Origin: Talpa occidentalis
Taxonomy: Eukaryota; Chordata; Mammalia; Eulipotyphla; Talpidae
Direction of reading: 5' to 3'
DNA: 64,000 nucleotides
Assembly: GCF_014898055.3 (NCBI RefSeq)
Contig: NW_023601433.1
Coordinates: forward strand, 23,673,641-23,737,640
The notes beneath the pieces were generated by a model. It was not told where the DNA came from. It did no database searches and was given only the letters and a program-made list of their open reading frames with translations. Below, piece after piece: positions 46,301-58,020 of this stretch (positions within the stretch are counted from its first letter, which is position 1; every line of letters starts with the position of its first letter). The translations under genes were made by a program, and so were the position numbers.

Positions 46301-49148
46301 ACATCTGAGCCTCAGAGATAAATGGGGGGCATAGGAGTCTTTGGGGTGAGCCTCCTTCCTAGTCTGGGGGAGAGTCCAGAGACATTCAGAAGACAAATCG
46401 AAGGATCTTGGGGTGAGGGGAACAGCGGGAAGATGCATACTCTGGCAGTCAGAACATGCAGCAGGGCCGCACAGCTGGAGAAACCAGCATCATTTCAGAA
46501 CATCCAAAGGGATTCAGCCTAGCTGGACAGTCCTGCAGGACCTGTCTGCAGGGAAGGCTGTGAGGGGAAAGGGAGGGGTGTGGGAAGCCCATCTCGCCTC
46601 CTCCACCACCCAGCCATTCAAAAGGAACTACCAATGCAAATCTGTGCTCTGAGGCTACTTCCTGCCCTCCATTTTTTTTGGTGAAAGCTCAGGCAGGATC
46701 CATTATTTTTTTTTTTTTCAGAAAATCTCAAGTAATCACCAAAGCCTCCAGTTTTAGAAGTTAGACACATTCATTTCAGCAACTAAAACGCCTAATACTG
46801 GTAGTCAGAGAACTTCATTTAAACTCCCTGACCCACCTCAAAGTGGGTGTGGTCAGCTTCTCTCAAATGCCCAGCCTTGAGCTTTTCCTCATATGCTCAC
46901 CCTCCTGGCCTTGCTTCCACCCTAGCATCCAGGACAGGGACCTGGCAGAGGGGAGCTCTGACCTCAGTGCATGTTCAGGGCTGACTCTTCTTGGGGTGCT
47001 CTTGAGTGTCCCTCAGATTTCCCCACTGACCACATCTATGTGAGTGTCCCTCCAGTCAAGAGCAAAGCATCTCCTCAGGCCAGCGGTGGCCTCTTCCTTT
47101 TCAGTCCAACTCCCCTCCCCACACACAGACTGCCAGGAAACTCCTGGACAGGATTTAAATGACTTCCAGCCAGCTTCACGCCTCACTGGAAAATCTGGTC
47201 ACCACAGCACAACCAGGCAGCTGGGCCCACTGCTGCGGCCCCACCCAAGGCAGCTGAGTGTGCCACTGCCCCAGCCCCCCAAGTGGTGTTGCCCGTGGGT
47301 TGGCACCAAAACACAGCGCATTGCATGCTCCCAGGGACACAAGTCCAGAGCCCCATGTGGTCCTGGGTGATGGGGAACGTCCTTTTTTTCTCCTCAATGT
47401 AGGGAAGGAAAGGCCACACCACTTCAAGAACTTTAAAATAAAAATAGCACCTCTGGGGCCTTTGAGAACCTCAATGATAATGTGAGTCCTTTTTAATGTC
47501 CTGGTTTGCATTTATATAAAGAGTTTGAGCTTTGACCTCAGTAAGGCAGAGACCCTGAAATTTAATAGCCCAAAATGAGGTAAGGAGTAAGACTGAGGTC
47601 CAGCATTCACACCCAGGACCCCAGAACCTGTCTGTCATGCCTCACCCCACTGCCTTGCGCAGCAGCCCCCCGAGAGAGGACAGGGTGAATTTCTGGCTGC
47701 CAGCTTCCCAAAGGTTCCCCAAGAATAAGAGGCAGTACAGCTGCTGGGACCCTCAGCTGCTCCTCTCATGGTCTGTGATAGCTCCTCTTCCCCAAACCAC
47801 ATCCCTTTTTCCTTTTCAGGAACTGTGAAACAAAGCCGCCAGCAGGGGAAGGAAGCCTTGGTGTGGCTGAGAGTTCCCAAGTAGCTCCCACCTGCTGTCC
47901 CAGTGCCTCCATTTGCCTATGATTCTCCCTTCTTGTACATTCCCTTCTGACCACATATCTGTCCCTTGCTTCCCACTCCCCCATTTTTAGTTTATTTCAA
48001 ATCTCTATTATATGTTGGCCATTAAACCTCTACATTTCTCTTTCTAGACATAATTTTGTATCAGCGTGTGTCTACTTATTCCTTCCTAGTTTGCCAGAGT
48101 CAGGATCTCATTGTCTTATCTTGACCATCAAATCTGTGGTTTAGACAAATGTGATGGCTGAAACCTGAATCAGCCTCACGGCCGTTGAGGGTTCAGAGGA
48201 AAGAGGTAGAGCACCTTTTACCACCCAAGAGGTGACAATCAGAATCACGGCGCCCTGGAGAACTGTCTGGACAGCCCATCCCCACACTCTTCCGTAGCTG
48301 CCCTGGCCCCTGTCATTTCTTCTCTCTCCATCCCTTCAGGTAACTGCCCTCCTCACTCATCATCCTCAGCATCTGACTTGTTTCATTCTCCAACTGGGAA
48401 CAGCAAGAAATCACCCTTTGTCTTTTTCTCGAACCCCAGTATTTGTAAATGCCCATAGGGTAAGTCTTCAGAGGATCCTCTGCCCCGCCCACCTGACCAA
48501 GCTCCCTTCTGACATCCTCCCTTCTCAATAATAGCTTTCTGGGGGCGGGGTCGGTGGGGGGTAAAGAGGGGGAAACCCCACTCTCACTTGATTTTGAATT
48601 TTCAATACTTCCAGAATTCTGGCATAAATTAAAGCTCAATAAATGTTTGTAAAAATGATAGATATTACGTAATCAGAGGAATAATAATCCTAAAGTATTT
48701 TTATATCTCTATTGCATTAGTCAGGGGGAGAGCCAACTTATCTGAAGGCAGGATGAGAGAGTCTGAAGGGAAAGAGGAGAAAAAGGCTACATGAATACTG
48801 AACCATGAACCCTAAAGCTGAGGAAGCTTCTCTCAATAGTTGCCGAGACTGCGCAGGTCCTCGACCACTAAGTCTGAGCCTTGAAGAGCCCTACAGAACA
48901 GCATGTTTCATGTTCATAGAATTTATCATGGATTAAGACTATTTATTATGAGTTGAGACCAACCCCAAACGCAGCAGATGGAAAATTGAGGCCCTGCTTT
49001 TAGATTGGCTCTTGCCAAATCCCTTTTGTCCTTGGCTAAAAATAATGTATGCATTAAATGTCTGTGCTTAGTTTCTGATATCAGTTATGTTCAAAATTGC
49101 GTGGCCATAGGTTTTGTGGAAAAGTACAGAGTCCACAAACGCTCCCAT
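46301..49148. other. Single-copy sequence, nothing recognised
   Basis: GC content rises toward the right. Many short open frames on both strands occur, but none shows a known domain, and no SINE or young L1 is present. 48540-48560 is a short G-rich tract. Confidence 0.45.
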
Positions 49149-49738
49149 TGTAACAGGGTGGTCCCCAGGAAAGGGGGAGGTTCCCTGCCCCACCCAAGGG
49201 AGGGTGGAGCTGAGCAGGGAGAGGAGAAGCTGCAGAGGAGACTGAGGAAGGAAGGAAGCAGGATGGAGCCAGGAGACCTGGAGGAGGCGCATGGAGCCTA
49301 GAGACACGTGAAGAAACTGCGCTTGTCTTTTGGTCATGGACTGGGTGACACAGATGTGGGTGAGACCCATGGGGCGGTGACAATGGCAGCTTTTATCTTG
49401 ATGTTGATTTTGCTCTTTTCCTTCCGGGTTTGTCTGGTAGTTTCTGACCCTTTTCTGTGGGTCCCCACTGGAAGATGGTTTAGACTTGTGGCAGGATTTG
49501 GGGCCTTGTTCTGGGCCGATCCCATATGGATGGACTTTTACCCACGAGGGGATGGGTAACTTTGGGTGCTTCACTTAGAAACTAGACTCTTTGCCTTACC
49601 TGTATTGTTTCCTAGTTTTATGAAAGTTCCTTCCCATTAAAGTCTCATATGTTTTGTGTTGATGCGGCAGATGGCAGAACCCATTTAGAATAGGCAGGTT
49701 TGCGGGGTTTGGGCTGCCCCTCTCCCTGTCCTATAACA
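49149..49738 (+). mobile_element. Candidate LTR-like element (plus)
   Basis: Starts TGTAACAGGGTGGTCC and ends CCTATAACA. It has an ATTAAA-type signal at about 49638 ('cccattaaagtctcatatg') about 100 bases before the end. The length of about 590 bp and the TG...CA ends suit an LTR. An 83-codon open frame (49308-49559, with a hydrophobic stretch FILMLILLFSF) lies inside it and may be accidental. No target-site duplication was seen. Confidence 0.35.
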
Positions 49739-49739
49739 C

Positions 49740-50014
49740 CTTCACAATGGACATTCAAAAGTTCCCATTAGCTGGAGATGTAGGAATCCAGAGTTGCAGG
49801 AGGGTGGCTGAACAAGGCTAGTGGGAGCAGAGCCTTGATGGAAAAGCCAGCCCAAATGCATCTGCTAGGAATGAAGTGGGTACCGTCAAAACCAAGGACC
49901 AGGATAAGGGTGCTGGTGGTGGAAATAATCCCTTGCACAGTAAAGGACAATGTAAAAGAGGAATTGTTGGTAGAGCATTGGAACCTCCTCTTTCCTGGGG
50001 ACCACCTTGTTACA
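49740..50014 (-). mobile_element. Related LTR-like end in opposite orientation
   Basis: Read on the minus strand from 50014, this starts TGTAACAAGGTGGTCC, almost identical over about 35 bases to the start of the element at 49149, and then diverges. It may be a second LTR fragment inserted in reverse, or the opposite terminal inverted repeat of one element spanning 49149-50014. Confidence 0.3.
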
Positions 50015-51010
50015 TTTGGAATCTAGTAGCCAGTCAGCCCCTCGCCTTTGTGAGGCACTCTGTTTCTACCCTCCCTTCTCTGGCAGACTAAGCAGGCTCA
50101 GGGTATTTTCTTCTTTCTCAGAAACTTATGCTGAGACTCAGGAGGCAGCTCAGACATCTCTCTGGGGGGCCTAGCCGTGCCCTGCCCTCTGTGCCTGCCC
50201 CAGCTCTCTATCTAAAGCAAGGCTGGAGCCTGGCATGAGCTCCCTGAGGCTCCTTGGCTCCCCCAGCATTGGGAACTGCTCAGCCTTCTCAGGCCCTGTG
50301 CCCTCTGCGCTCTTTTCTCCACATGTCTGCCCTTCACTATTTCCTTCCTCACTTTTCTTGTTCCAGGATGTATATTCTACATTTCTGTTGATCTGTTTTA
50401 AAAAAAAAAAAAGGAAAAATTGCTTCCAGGGTGACAAAATTGGGACTGCAAGCAAAGGCAAGTCCATAGAGACTCTGTTACCTCCTGGATCCCCTGGCCT
50501 GGCTGTGGAGACTCACTAGCCGGGTTGCTGCCCCTTTGTTTCTGACATGGCTGCACCAAAGCTACCAGGAATGGGACAGGCAGTCTTCTAGGGGCCCAGC
50601 ATCAGGTGCAGCTCCTGACCCACCCCGCTCGCGCCATTCCTTGCTTCCTAGAAACACCGGAGAGCTTCTGATGTAGTCAATACATACTGTCTCCCATGCC
50701 TGGGCCCTGAGAAGCCCCTCTTCCGCCCTGGACTGAGCCCCTGCCTCATTGTCCCTGGGCTGGTCAGAGGAAAGATCAGGGCCCCTCTGGGATGCATTTC
50801 CATTGAAGGGGTTGGGTTGCTAGGTCTCGTCATCTGTTACGGCTGACTAGGTGAACCTGGGGTTCTTATATGTTAGAGCCTGGCAGGCGCTCTGGTGCCC
50901 AGAACACAGGGTGCTAATTTTAGGCTTTCAGGCCTAGTCTTCCAGCCAGAAACAGATCCCAGGCTGCAGGGTCAGCCCTGAGCCCCAGTCACTAGACCAC
51001 CAGGGATTGG

Positions 51011-51850
51011 TGTCTCATGAAGCTGCCTCAGGAACTTTGCTGATGCTCAGACAAGAAAGAAGAGGCAGATTTGTTTAGAGAAAGAAAAAAAGTTTATTAA
51101 GAAGAAAAGGAACAGAAATAAAGTGGGACTCCCAGGCCCGTGAAACCAGGCCAGGGAGGGTCAAGGAAGGCAAAGTGGATTCATGTCTCAGGGAACACAG
51201 ACCTTCCCTCCCTGGTTATTCTAAAGCCCACCAGTCTCTGTGGGACTGGTTAGTCCTCAGTAGTCTCACTCACTCTGCCTTAATTTATGTCTCTGTGCCC
51301 AGAATTAAGTCTCTGTGCCCCAGCCCTTAGAGTTCTTTTTCTTTATTGCCCTTGTCCCAGAACATACCTGTACCTGGTCCTGGGGTGTCTGATGAACTCC
51401 CTTTGGAAGTTGTTGCCCTCATCTCTGGAGCTACCCTGGAGGACCAAGCAGGTAAAAGTCCTTTTTTAGATCATCAGGCCTCCATGACTCCCACCTCAGA
51501 GCCGGCTTAGCAGAACGCCTTGTCTACACCATCGGATCTCCTGGATGTCCAGGTTACAAGGGCCACAGCTTGGTCATCTGGAGAACCTTCTGAATCCAAG
51601 GATGACAGAAAAGTGAGGAATCAGTGATAGGACTTTCTGACATTCTGACATTCTGACTGTGACCCTTTGGAAGTCTCTGCCCTTATCTCAGGAGCTTCCC
51701 TTATTCCTTTTGTTTCTTTTATCTCAAAAACCTCTAAATCTCCCCAAGCCCCTGCTTGCACTGTCCCTGAAGCTAATTAACCCCAACTTGCCCTAAGACT
51801 CACTAGGACTGTGCCATGGCTCTCTGTTTCCCCTCCTCAGATGGAGTGGG
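51011..51850 (-). mobile_element. Candidate LTR (minus), left part better supported
   Basis: On the minus strand, an AATAAA-containing stretch ('cttaataaactttttttc', about 51080-51098) is followed by pyrimidine-rich sequence and an end in CATGAGACA at 51011. This is a common R-U5 layout of a retroviral LTR. The 5' limit on the right is not defined; 51850 is a guess. No internal region was recognised. Confidence 0.3.
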
Positions 51851-51962
51851 ATGAAGGCCAAGGACTTGGATCCTCTTCTAAATTTCAGCAAACAGATCCA
51901 TGAGCTCTATATTGAATGTGCGAGAGGAACAGGACTTTTAGAGATTACCTGTTTTGAAAAAT

Positions 51963-52064
51963 TGGTAAAGCTCATCTCCAGCTTGGCCAAGCCTGGTGGC
52001 ACCTCCAGACCTGGTGAAATCCTTGCCAGGCCAGTCCTAAGCTGTATGGGAGACGCCTCGCTTT
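51963..52064 (+). repeat. Inverted repeat, left arm
   Basis: The 102-base arm starts 'tggtaaagctcatctcc' and ends 'gacgcctcgcttt'. Its reverse complement is at 52586-52686 with only about four differences. The spacer is 521 bases. Transcribed RNA could fold into a long hairpin. Confidence 0.9.
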
Positions 52065-52585
52065 ACTAGAATCAGAATCTAGCTTTACTAGAATCAGATT
52101 GAACTGTGGCTTAGTCTCAAGACCTCAGGTCAGGACACCTTGCTTATTTATTTGTGAACTGGGCATTTTCTAACTAATCCACTCCCTCCCCCTGGGGACC
52201 TGTGCCTGTGACTCAAAGCTTTCACTAGTTCTTGGCCTCTTGAGGCTGCCTAGGTTTCTGGAAGGAGAGTAAAATGGGAGGGCTTTAAGCTTGGTTTCCA
52301 TGGAAGCCAGACCAGAACATGGTTCTTTTGCAAATAACCAGCCACCAGCTAAAGGTATCCATCCTTGACCTATATCTCCACCATTTGGGGTTCAGATGAA
52401 ATGTTCTCTGCAGAAAAACTCCATTCAAATGCCACCACCCTCCTGCTTCTGAGGAGCAGGGGACTTAACATTATTTATGCAGGATATTGAGAAAAGAGCT
52501 TGGGGTGGGAGGAAGAAAGCAAACACACTTCCTTAGGACTCTTTGGAAAGAAGAGCCAGTTAGGAGGAGGAAGGATCGAGGGAGG

Positions 52586-52686
52586 AAAGCGAGGCGTCTC
52601 CCATACAGCTTAGGACTGGCCCGGCAAGGATTTCACCAGGCTGGAGGTGCCACCAGGCTTGGCCAAGCTGGAGATGAGCTTTACCA
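52586..52686 (-). repeat. Inverted repeat, right arm
   Basis: Reverse complement of 51963-52064, running from 'aaagcgaggcgtctcc' to 'gatgagctttacca'. Flanks of the two arms do not match, so the repeat is confined to about 100 bases. Confidence 0.9.
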
Positions 52687-53579
52687 AAGGTGCCCAGGAG
52701 CCTGGGGCACAGGTCTGTGGGTCTCTGGCTCCAGAAGGGCAGCTCCAGCAAGCAGTAGCGAGGGCAGGGCGACTCTTAAGTTCCATCCACAACAGACTTC
52801 TTCCACATAGGACCCCTGGCGTGGGGTGCAGGGGCCATGGCTACCTGGGAGACGTGGTGCCTAGTTCCACTCAAAGGGCAGTGATCTGCTGTTTCTTTTG
52901 TCCTGTTCTCAGTCTTAGGTCAGATATAGCAGGACAATTAGTCATCAGAGAGATGAGCCACTAAATAAGAAGCAAGTACCGAGCCTATCTCTGAATCACC
53001 AGAATCTTGCAGATTCCCAGCCCTTTTCCATGATTCCCTGAAAGATGCTCATTTCTCACTCTTTATCTCTTTGAACCATGAAATGCACAAGGGCAGCCAG
53101 TCCTGGGACATGGGCATCCTGGGGCACAGTGTAGCCAGCTGTTTCCATTTCAGTGTCTGTCCCTGTCTTTCCCCCTCTATGACCAGGGCACTCGGTATTG
53201 GGGGCCCGGTTCACACCTTCACTGTCTTGGCCTTTGGACTGTATCTCCCTCTCGTGTGCGGGTTTCTCCTCTCTCCACGGTGCTTTCCTTTCCCTTTGTC
53301 TGTAGGTGTAACCATGGAATTTGTATCCCTGTCTCTCCAGAGACCCATGTCCTCTGGGTGTTTGAGTCAGATCCAGTGCCCCTCCTTTGCTTTCCTCCTC
53401 AAGGACTGGACTGGGGACTGGGCAAAATGTGGAGGCCTCAAGAAAGTCACAGCCCACCTCCGCCCATCCATCCTTCAAGCTCAGGGGCAAAGGGTTGTGG
53501 GCACCTTTCTTCCTCTCAATGTCCCTTTATTTTTTAAATGTGTTTGAATATAAGCCACACAAGTTTTTTTCACGGAGGC

Positions 53580-53875
53580 ATTTCTTATTTTGAGAAAGCA
53601 CCCTCCTGGTGCTTCCCCACTTCTTCCTGACCTCCTCTGGAAGCCTCCTATGCCTCCCACATTGTCATCTGTGCTGTCACCTGCTTGGGACCAGCGCCTG
53701 GCCCCTGCCCAATGACTGGGGACACCAAGGAGGCAGCTTCAGACACAATCCCACTCCTGTGAGTGCCCACCTTCCACATTTCCAACACCTAGCTATTTGG
53801 GGTGACACTGCTCCCTTTTCCACAGTCTTGTGCTGGCCTCAACAAGCATCTGACTCTCATCCCTGATAAACCCAT
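53580..53875 (+). repeat. Diverged 300-bp direct repeat, copy 1
   Basis: Matches 55307-55610 in the same orientation. The best block is 'gactggggacaccaaggagg' with 'cagcttcagacacaatccca' directly after it. By eye about three quarters of bases match. It could be an old LTR pair, an unlisted repeat family or a local duplication. Confidence 0.65.
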
Positions 53876-55306
53876 ATGGCACGCCCAGACCCCCTTATAA
53901 GGCTACAATCCCCAGAATTTAAGGAGTACTCCCTGCTTTAAACACACAGCCCCAAGATTTTTCCTGGTCCCCACCAATCATTGTAGCATAAAGGAATGTA
54001 GGGATCAGGCACCCAAAATAGTATCTACTTTAAAACTATGATATCTTGAGAAGATACCTAGCTTATTGCTTGTGACCCCCAAAATAGCTCACACTAGGGT
54101 TTTGGGGGCATTTTAGCTTTTCTCTGCCATATAAAGTGGTTTAGTTCTCCGTGAGGACCAAGGTGGGGAAAGACTGGGGTGTGTGGCCATCAGAGGGCTC
54201 CCTTTACAAAGGGCCATGTGCCCCCATGACCACCACCCCTGGCATTCGGGCCACCCTTCCCTTGGATGCAGTGGGCAACTTGAGAGCTGGAACCAAGTCC
54301 TGCTCCTTGCTGTATCCCTGGCTCCGTTCAAGTTCATAGTTGTCTGGCAAGAAGTACAAGCCTGGATGAAGGGCCTGTGGAGTATGGTGGGCCAAGGAGA
54401 GAGACTGAGCAGGTGACAAGGGCTTATTTGGGTACCATGGATGCTGGACTCGGGTGTGTCACAGGGCAAGCTCTGCAGGATCCCCTGGAAGTCGAGCCAA
54501 GGGGAACACATGACTGCTGCTAGGAAGAGACAAAAATAGTAAAGACCCCAAGGGGGCGCATCTGCCACAATTGCACAAGTCAAGTAGCTGATTCAAAAGA
54601 AACAACTGTGGGGATATGAGGGAAGAATCCCCAGCTCTGGGGGCCCTACCCTTCCCAGGGCCCAGGCTGCTGCTCCTTCTTGAACTTTGACCCTTTTCCC
54701 AGAGCCCAAATCTCCTCCTGGGAACTTTTCTGAGTGCAATGCCACAGGGAGCTTGGACCTTGACCTTCCCCAGTCTAGTTTGCATTTAGTAATCTGTAAA
54801 CTATGGAGCTTGGGGGCACAGTTGCTTAAGAAGGAGTCCCTTAGGTCACACATGGCACTTCTTGGGGCGGCAGTCTAGGTACTGGGCCAGAGGCAGATGG
54901 GGCCTGATTCTGGGTAGGGGACCCTGGGGCTTGACTTGGGGACCGTACACTGCAACTACTTATTCCATGCAGTTCCTGGGCACAGCCCCCGGTGCTGGCT
55001 TGGGAAGGGCTGCTCCTCCCCAGCTGCAAATCCCAGGCCGAGTAGGCCCCACCTGAGCCTCCTCAGCCTTAGGTTCTCAGGGTGCCTGAGCTTAAAGGGA
55101 GAAGAGTGGGAAATTTCCTGAAAAGGGGGGATTCAGACCCCTACCTGCCATTGGGATAACCACCTTATACCTCCTTCCCCACAGCCCCAAACAGGCCTCT
55201 CCCAAAATCCCTGGGTCTCTGGTCCTTGGATTCTCCCCTAGGAGTGAGAAGCATTAGAAGCCAGCTGAGGGGTTCCGGGAGGCCCCTTCCTTCCTCACCA
55301 GGCTTC

Positions 55307-55610
55307 ATTTCTAATTTCCCGAAAGCACCACCTGGGTTGTGCACAAATATCACTTCACTTCCTCCTGGCCTCTCCAGAGGCCACCCCCAGCTCCCCATAA
55401 TCTGTCTTCTGGGCTGTCACCTTCTTGGGACCAGCCACTGGCCTCTGCCCTATGACTGGGGACACCAACGAGGCAGCTTCAGACACAATCCCAGCCCCCT
55501 GTAAGCACCTCCCCACCCCCAGAGCCTGGATCTTTTGGGCTTCCCTGGAACCTCTTCCTTAGCCCTGTGCTGCTCTCAGGAAGTCTCTGACCCCTAGAAA
55601 CCCTTTATTA
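55307..55610 (+). repeat. Diverged 300-bp direct repeat, copy 2
   Basis: Partner of 53580-53875, 1.7 kb away. Shared blocks include 'cttgggaccagc', 'actggggacaccaa' and 'agcttcagacacaatccca'. The 1.4 kb between the copies has no retroviral coding sequence I can recognise. Confidence 0.65.
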
Positions 55611-55817
55611 ACTTTGTGATTCTTCCAGCATCCTAGAGGTGCTGCCCCCTGGACCCCGAAGGCCCCACCTATCCCTTACCCCAACATCACTGCTGCTCAA
55701 GATCAGGACCCTGATAATATGGACTGTAATTTTAGACTGGAATCCTAAGTGGTGAAGAACATGTTAGTTCCCCACACGAGCATGCACTATTTCCTAATTG
55801 GCACTATTCCCCTGGGA

Positions 55818-56082
55818 TTTTTTTTTAAAGATTTATTTATTTATTTATACAAGCACTGGGTACAGTCAGAAGCGCGGGAGGGGGAGAGAATTCACCAGAG
55901 CCAGAGCGGGGAGCAGAACATGCAGACTGATGAAGTACACTGCTGAGGGGAGCAGCGGGCGGCAGGAGAGGTCTGCGCACCTTGTGGGACCCTCGCGGCA
56001 GCCAGGGATCGAACCAGCGCTGCAGAGGCCACGGGCGGCTTCTCAGCCCAGCGCTCAACCGCTGCGCCACCTGAGGAGGCCC
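55818..56082 (-). mobile_element. SINE (minus)
   Basis: A full-length minus-strand copy of the main SINE, from the T-rich tail to 'cacctgaggaggccc'. It is the only SINE in the stretch 43-60 kb. Flanks 'cctggga' and 'cctggaa' may be a worn target-site duplication. Confidence 0.92.
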
Positions 56083-57469
56083 TGGAATATATTTTGAATG
56101 TTCAACTTCCCCTGAGTGGGTTTACCGGTCTCTGCGTGGTGGGGGTGGGGGTGGGGGGCCGGCAGAGGCCGTGTCCCGCCAGCACAAGCCCCAGGCCCTA
56201 ATTTCTGCTGTCGCCTCAGCACGCCCATCTGCCCGTCCTCACTGGGGAGGAAGGCACTTGAATGCAGGAACTGGGCCTCGTTCATCTTTGTGCCCCCAGT
56301 GCCAAGCAAAGATCCACACATATGATAAAGCAGTGGGCTTAGGGGTGGGTGAACCCCTGAAGAAACTCCAGAGCAGAGCTGCAGCAGGAAGTCAGCAGGG
56401 GAGGGGAGTCTCCGGGCCCCACCCACCCGCGGGCCCGGCCGCTGGGCCCCTGGGAGCGGGACCGTCTTCTGTCTTCTGCCGGGGGCTGTGCCCCCAGGCT
56501 TCCTCCCAGCTCTGCTGGCCCCCACGCCGCTGGGCTTGCTCCCACCGCAGCAAGAGTTAGAGGTGCCGAGGCCCTGACAGCTCCATCCAGCTCCATCGGC
56601 CCTGACAACGCGGAGACCCATGGACTGTCTTTCAATAACCCCCTTCCCCAGGGCTCTGATTCCAGTTCCCGTTCCTATCTGCCATGGCCCTTGAGGCAGC
56701 AGTTCTGAGCCCTGAAGTACGACCTGACCTCCCTGGCGAAGGAGGGAAAAGGGGCGGTTGCTCCCGCGGGGGCTTCCAGGCAAGTCTGGCAGGGGCTCCC
56801 AGACCTGGGAGGAGGCCTGTGGCCCCTCACCTGGCTCCTCCCTGTCCTGTCTGCACCTGCCACCCTTGGGGTGGGGGAGGCGGCCTTCCTGGAGGACTCC
56901 CCCTCCCCACCCCTCCAGGCTGGGGTTTGAGGGCTTCCAGCCTGCAGCTCTGCCAACCCTGCCCGCCTGAGCTCCCCCGCCCTCAGGGCTCCCTACTGGG
57001 CGCTTAACTCCGCACCAGTGGGGGGTTCGCCTGGTCCCTGATGCCTGAGAAGCACTTTCCTCCTGGACAGGACGCCCACCTGCTAGACGCCCACCCCGCC
57101 TCCTTAGCCTGCCCCCCCCCGTGTCGTGTCCAGAGCTGCGCGTCCAGGAGGCGGGGAAAGTGGGGACCAGGAAGTAAGGGAGAGGGGGCGCTCCTGGGCC
57201 TGCCCCCCCCCGCCCTCTGTCCCCCAGCCTGACCCCCTTGGGAGAGGCGGGGTCAGTCCTTCGGCTTCTGCTGCTCCCACTGCCCCCCTTCAGGCCCCAA
57301 GTTCTGTTCCCTCTGCTTGTCTTCCTCACCTGCCCCTACTATTTCTCCTGTGTCTTTTGGTCTCATGTCCCCCTTTAGCGTCACCGTCCTGCTGCCCAGT
57401 GATCTTTCCACTTTCTGGCTTTCCCATCCCGCGTCCTTCCCCCGTCACCTTCCCTTTGGATCCCTCCTC
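56083..57469. other. GC-rich sequence, no supported gene
   Basis: High G+C with homopolymeric G/C runs. A 424-codon open frame on the minus strand (57329 to 56055) crosses it, but it begins in ordinary sequence, ends inside a SINE, and shows no domain. It fits the chance openness of GC-rich DNA. Confidence 0.45.
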
Positions 57470-58020
57470 CTGAGCGCCTGCTCCCCGGCGCCCGCCCGCC
57501 CTCCGGTCACCAGAACCGGGGCTCAGAGGGGTCGGGCCGGGGGGGGGCACTGGGCGGACACAGACCTGCCGGCCCGGCCCCCTCAGTCAGGTTTCTGGCT
57601 GCTTCTAGGCTGCCGGGCCCGAGCTCGGCTCCGGCTCCGGGCGGTCAGCGGACGGGGTGTCCCCCGCTGCGCGGCCACTACCGGGGCCCCCTTTTTGCTC
57701 GCAAACCTGCGCTGCTCACCCCCGCGCCTTACACCTCATTTTTCAGGAACGGCACATATTTGAGCGCCATCCTTTTCCTCATTATGGACCTATGCATTGA
57801 GGAGGATGCTCGTCAGGCCCCCTCTGGGGGAGACGGGAACCCCAAGGCGCCCCTCGCTGGTCCCAGAGCCACTGCGCCCCCGGGAGCTCGTCCGCGAGTG
57901 GCCGCTGCGAGCCCCGCCCCCATGGCCGTTGCTGCCGTTGGGGCTTCCCGGGCAGCCTGGCAGGGCTGCGGATGCGCCTTGGCGCTTGGGCTGTGGAACA
58001 CCCTCTTCCCCCATGTAGCT
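57470..58020. promoter_or_regulatory. Orphan CpG island
   Basis: I count by eye roughly 45-50 CpG dinucleotides in about 490 bases. That is close to the number expected without CpG loss, and far above the neighbouring intronic DNA. It looks like an unmethylated promoter-type island about 21.7 kb to the right of the RAB18 start. No known first exon was recognised. Plus-strand candidate ATGs at 57760 and 57784 open frames with no known domain. Confidence 0.6.

Noticed and set aside
49308..49559. 83-codon plus-strand frame with a hydrophobic segment
   Set aside because: It lies inside an LTR-like element, has no family resemblance, and may be open by chance.
56055..57329. 424-codon open frame on the minus strand, the longest non-repeat frame apart from L1
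   Set aside because: It ends inside a SINE, lies in GC-rich DNA where stops are rare, is rich in G, P, R and S with no domain, and overlaps equally open frames on the other strand.
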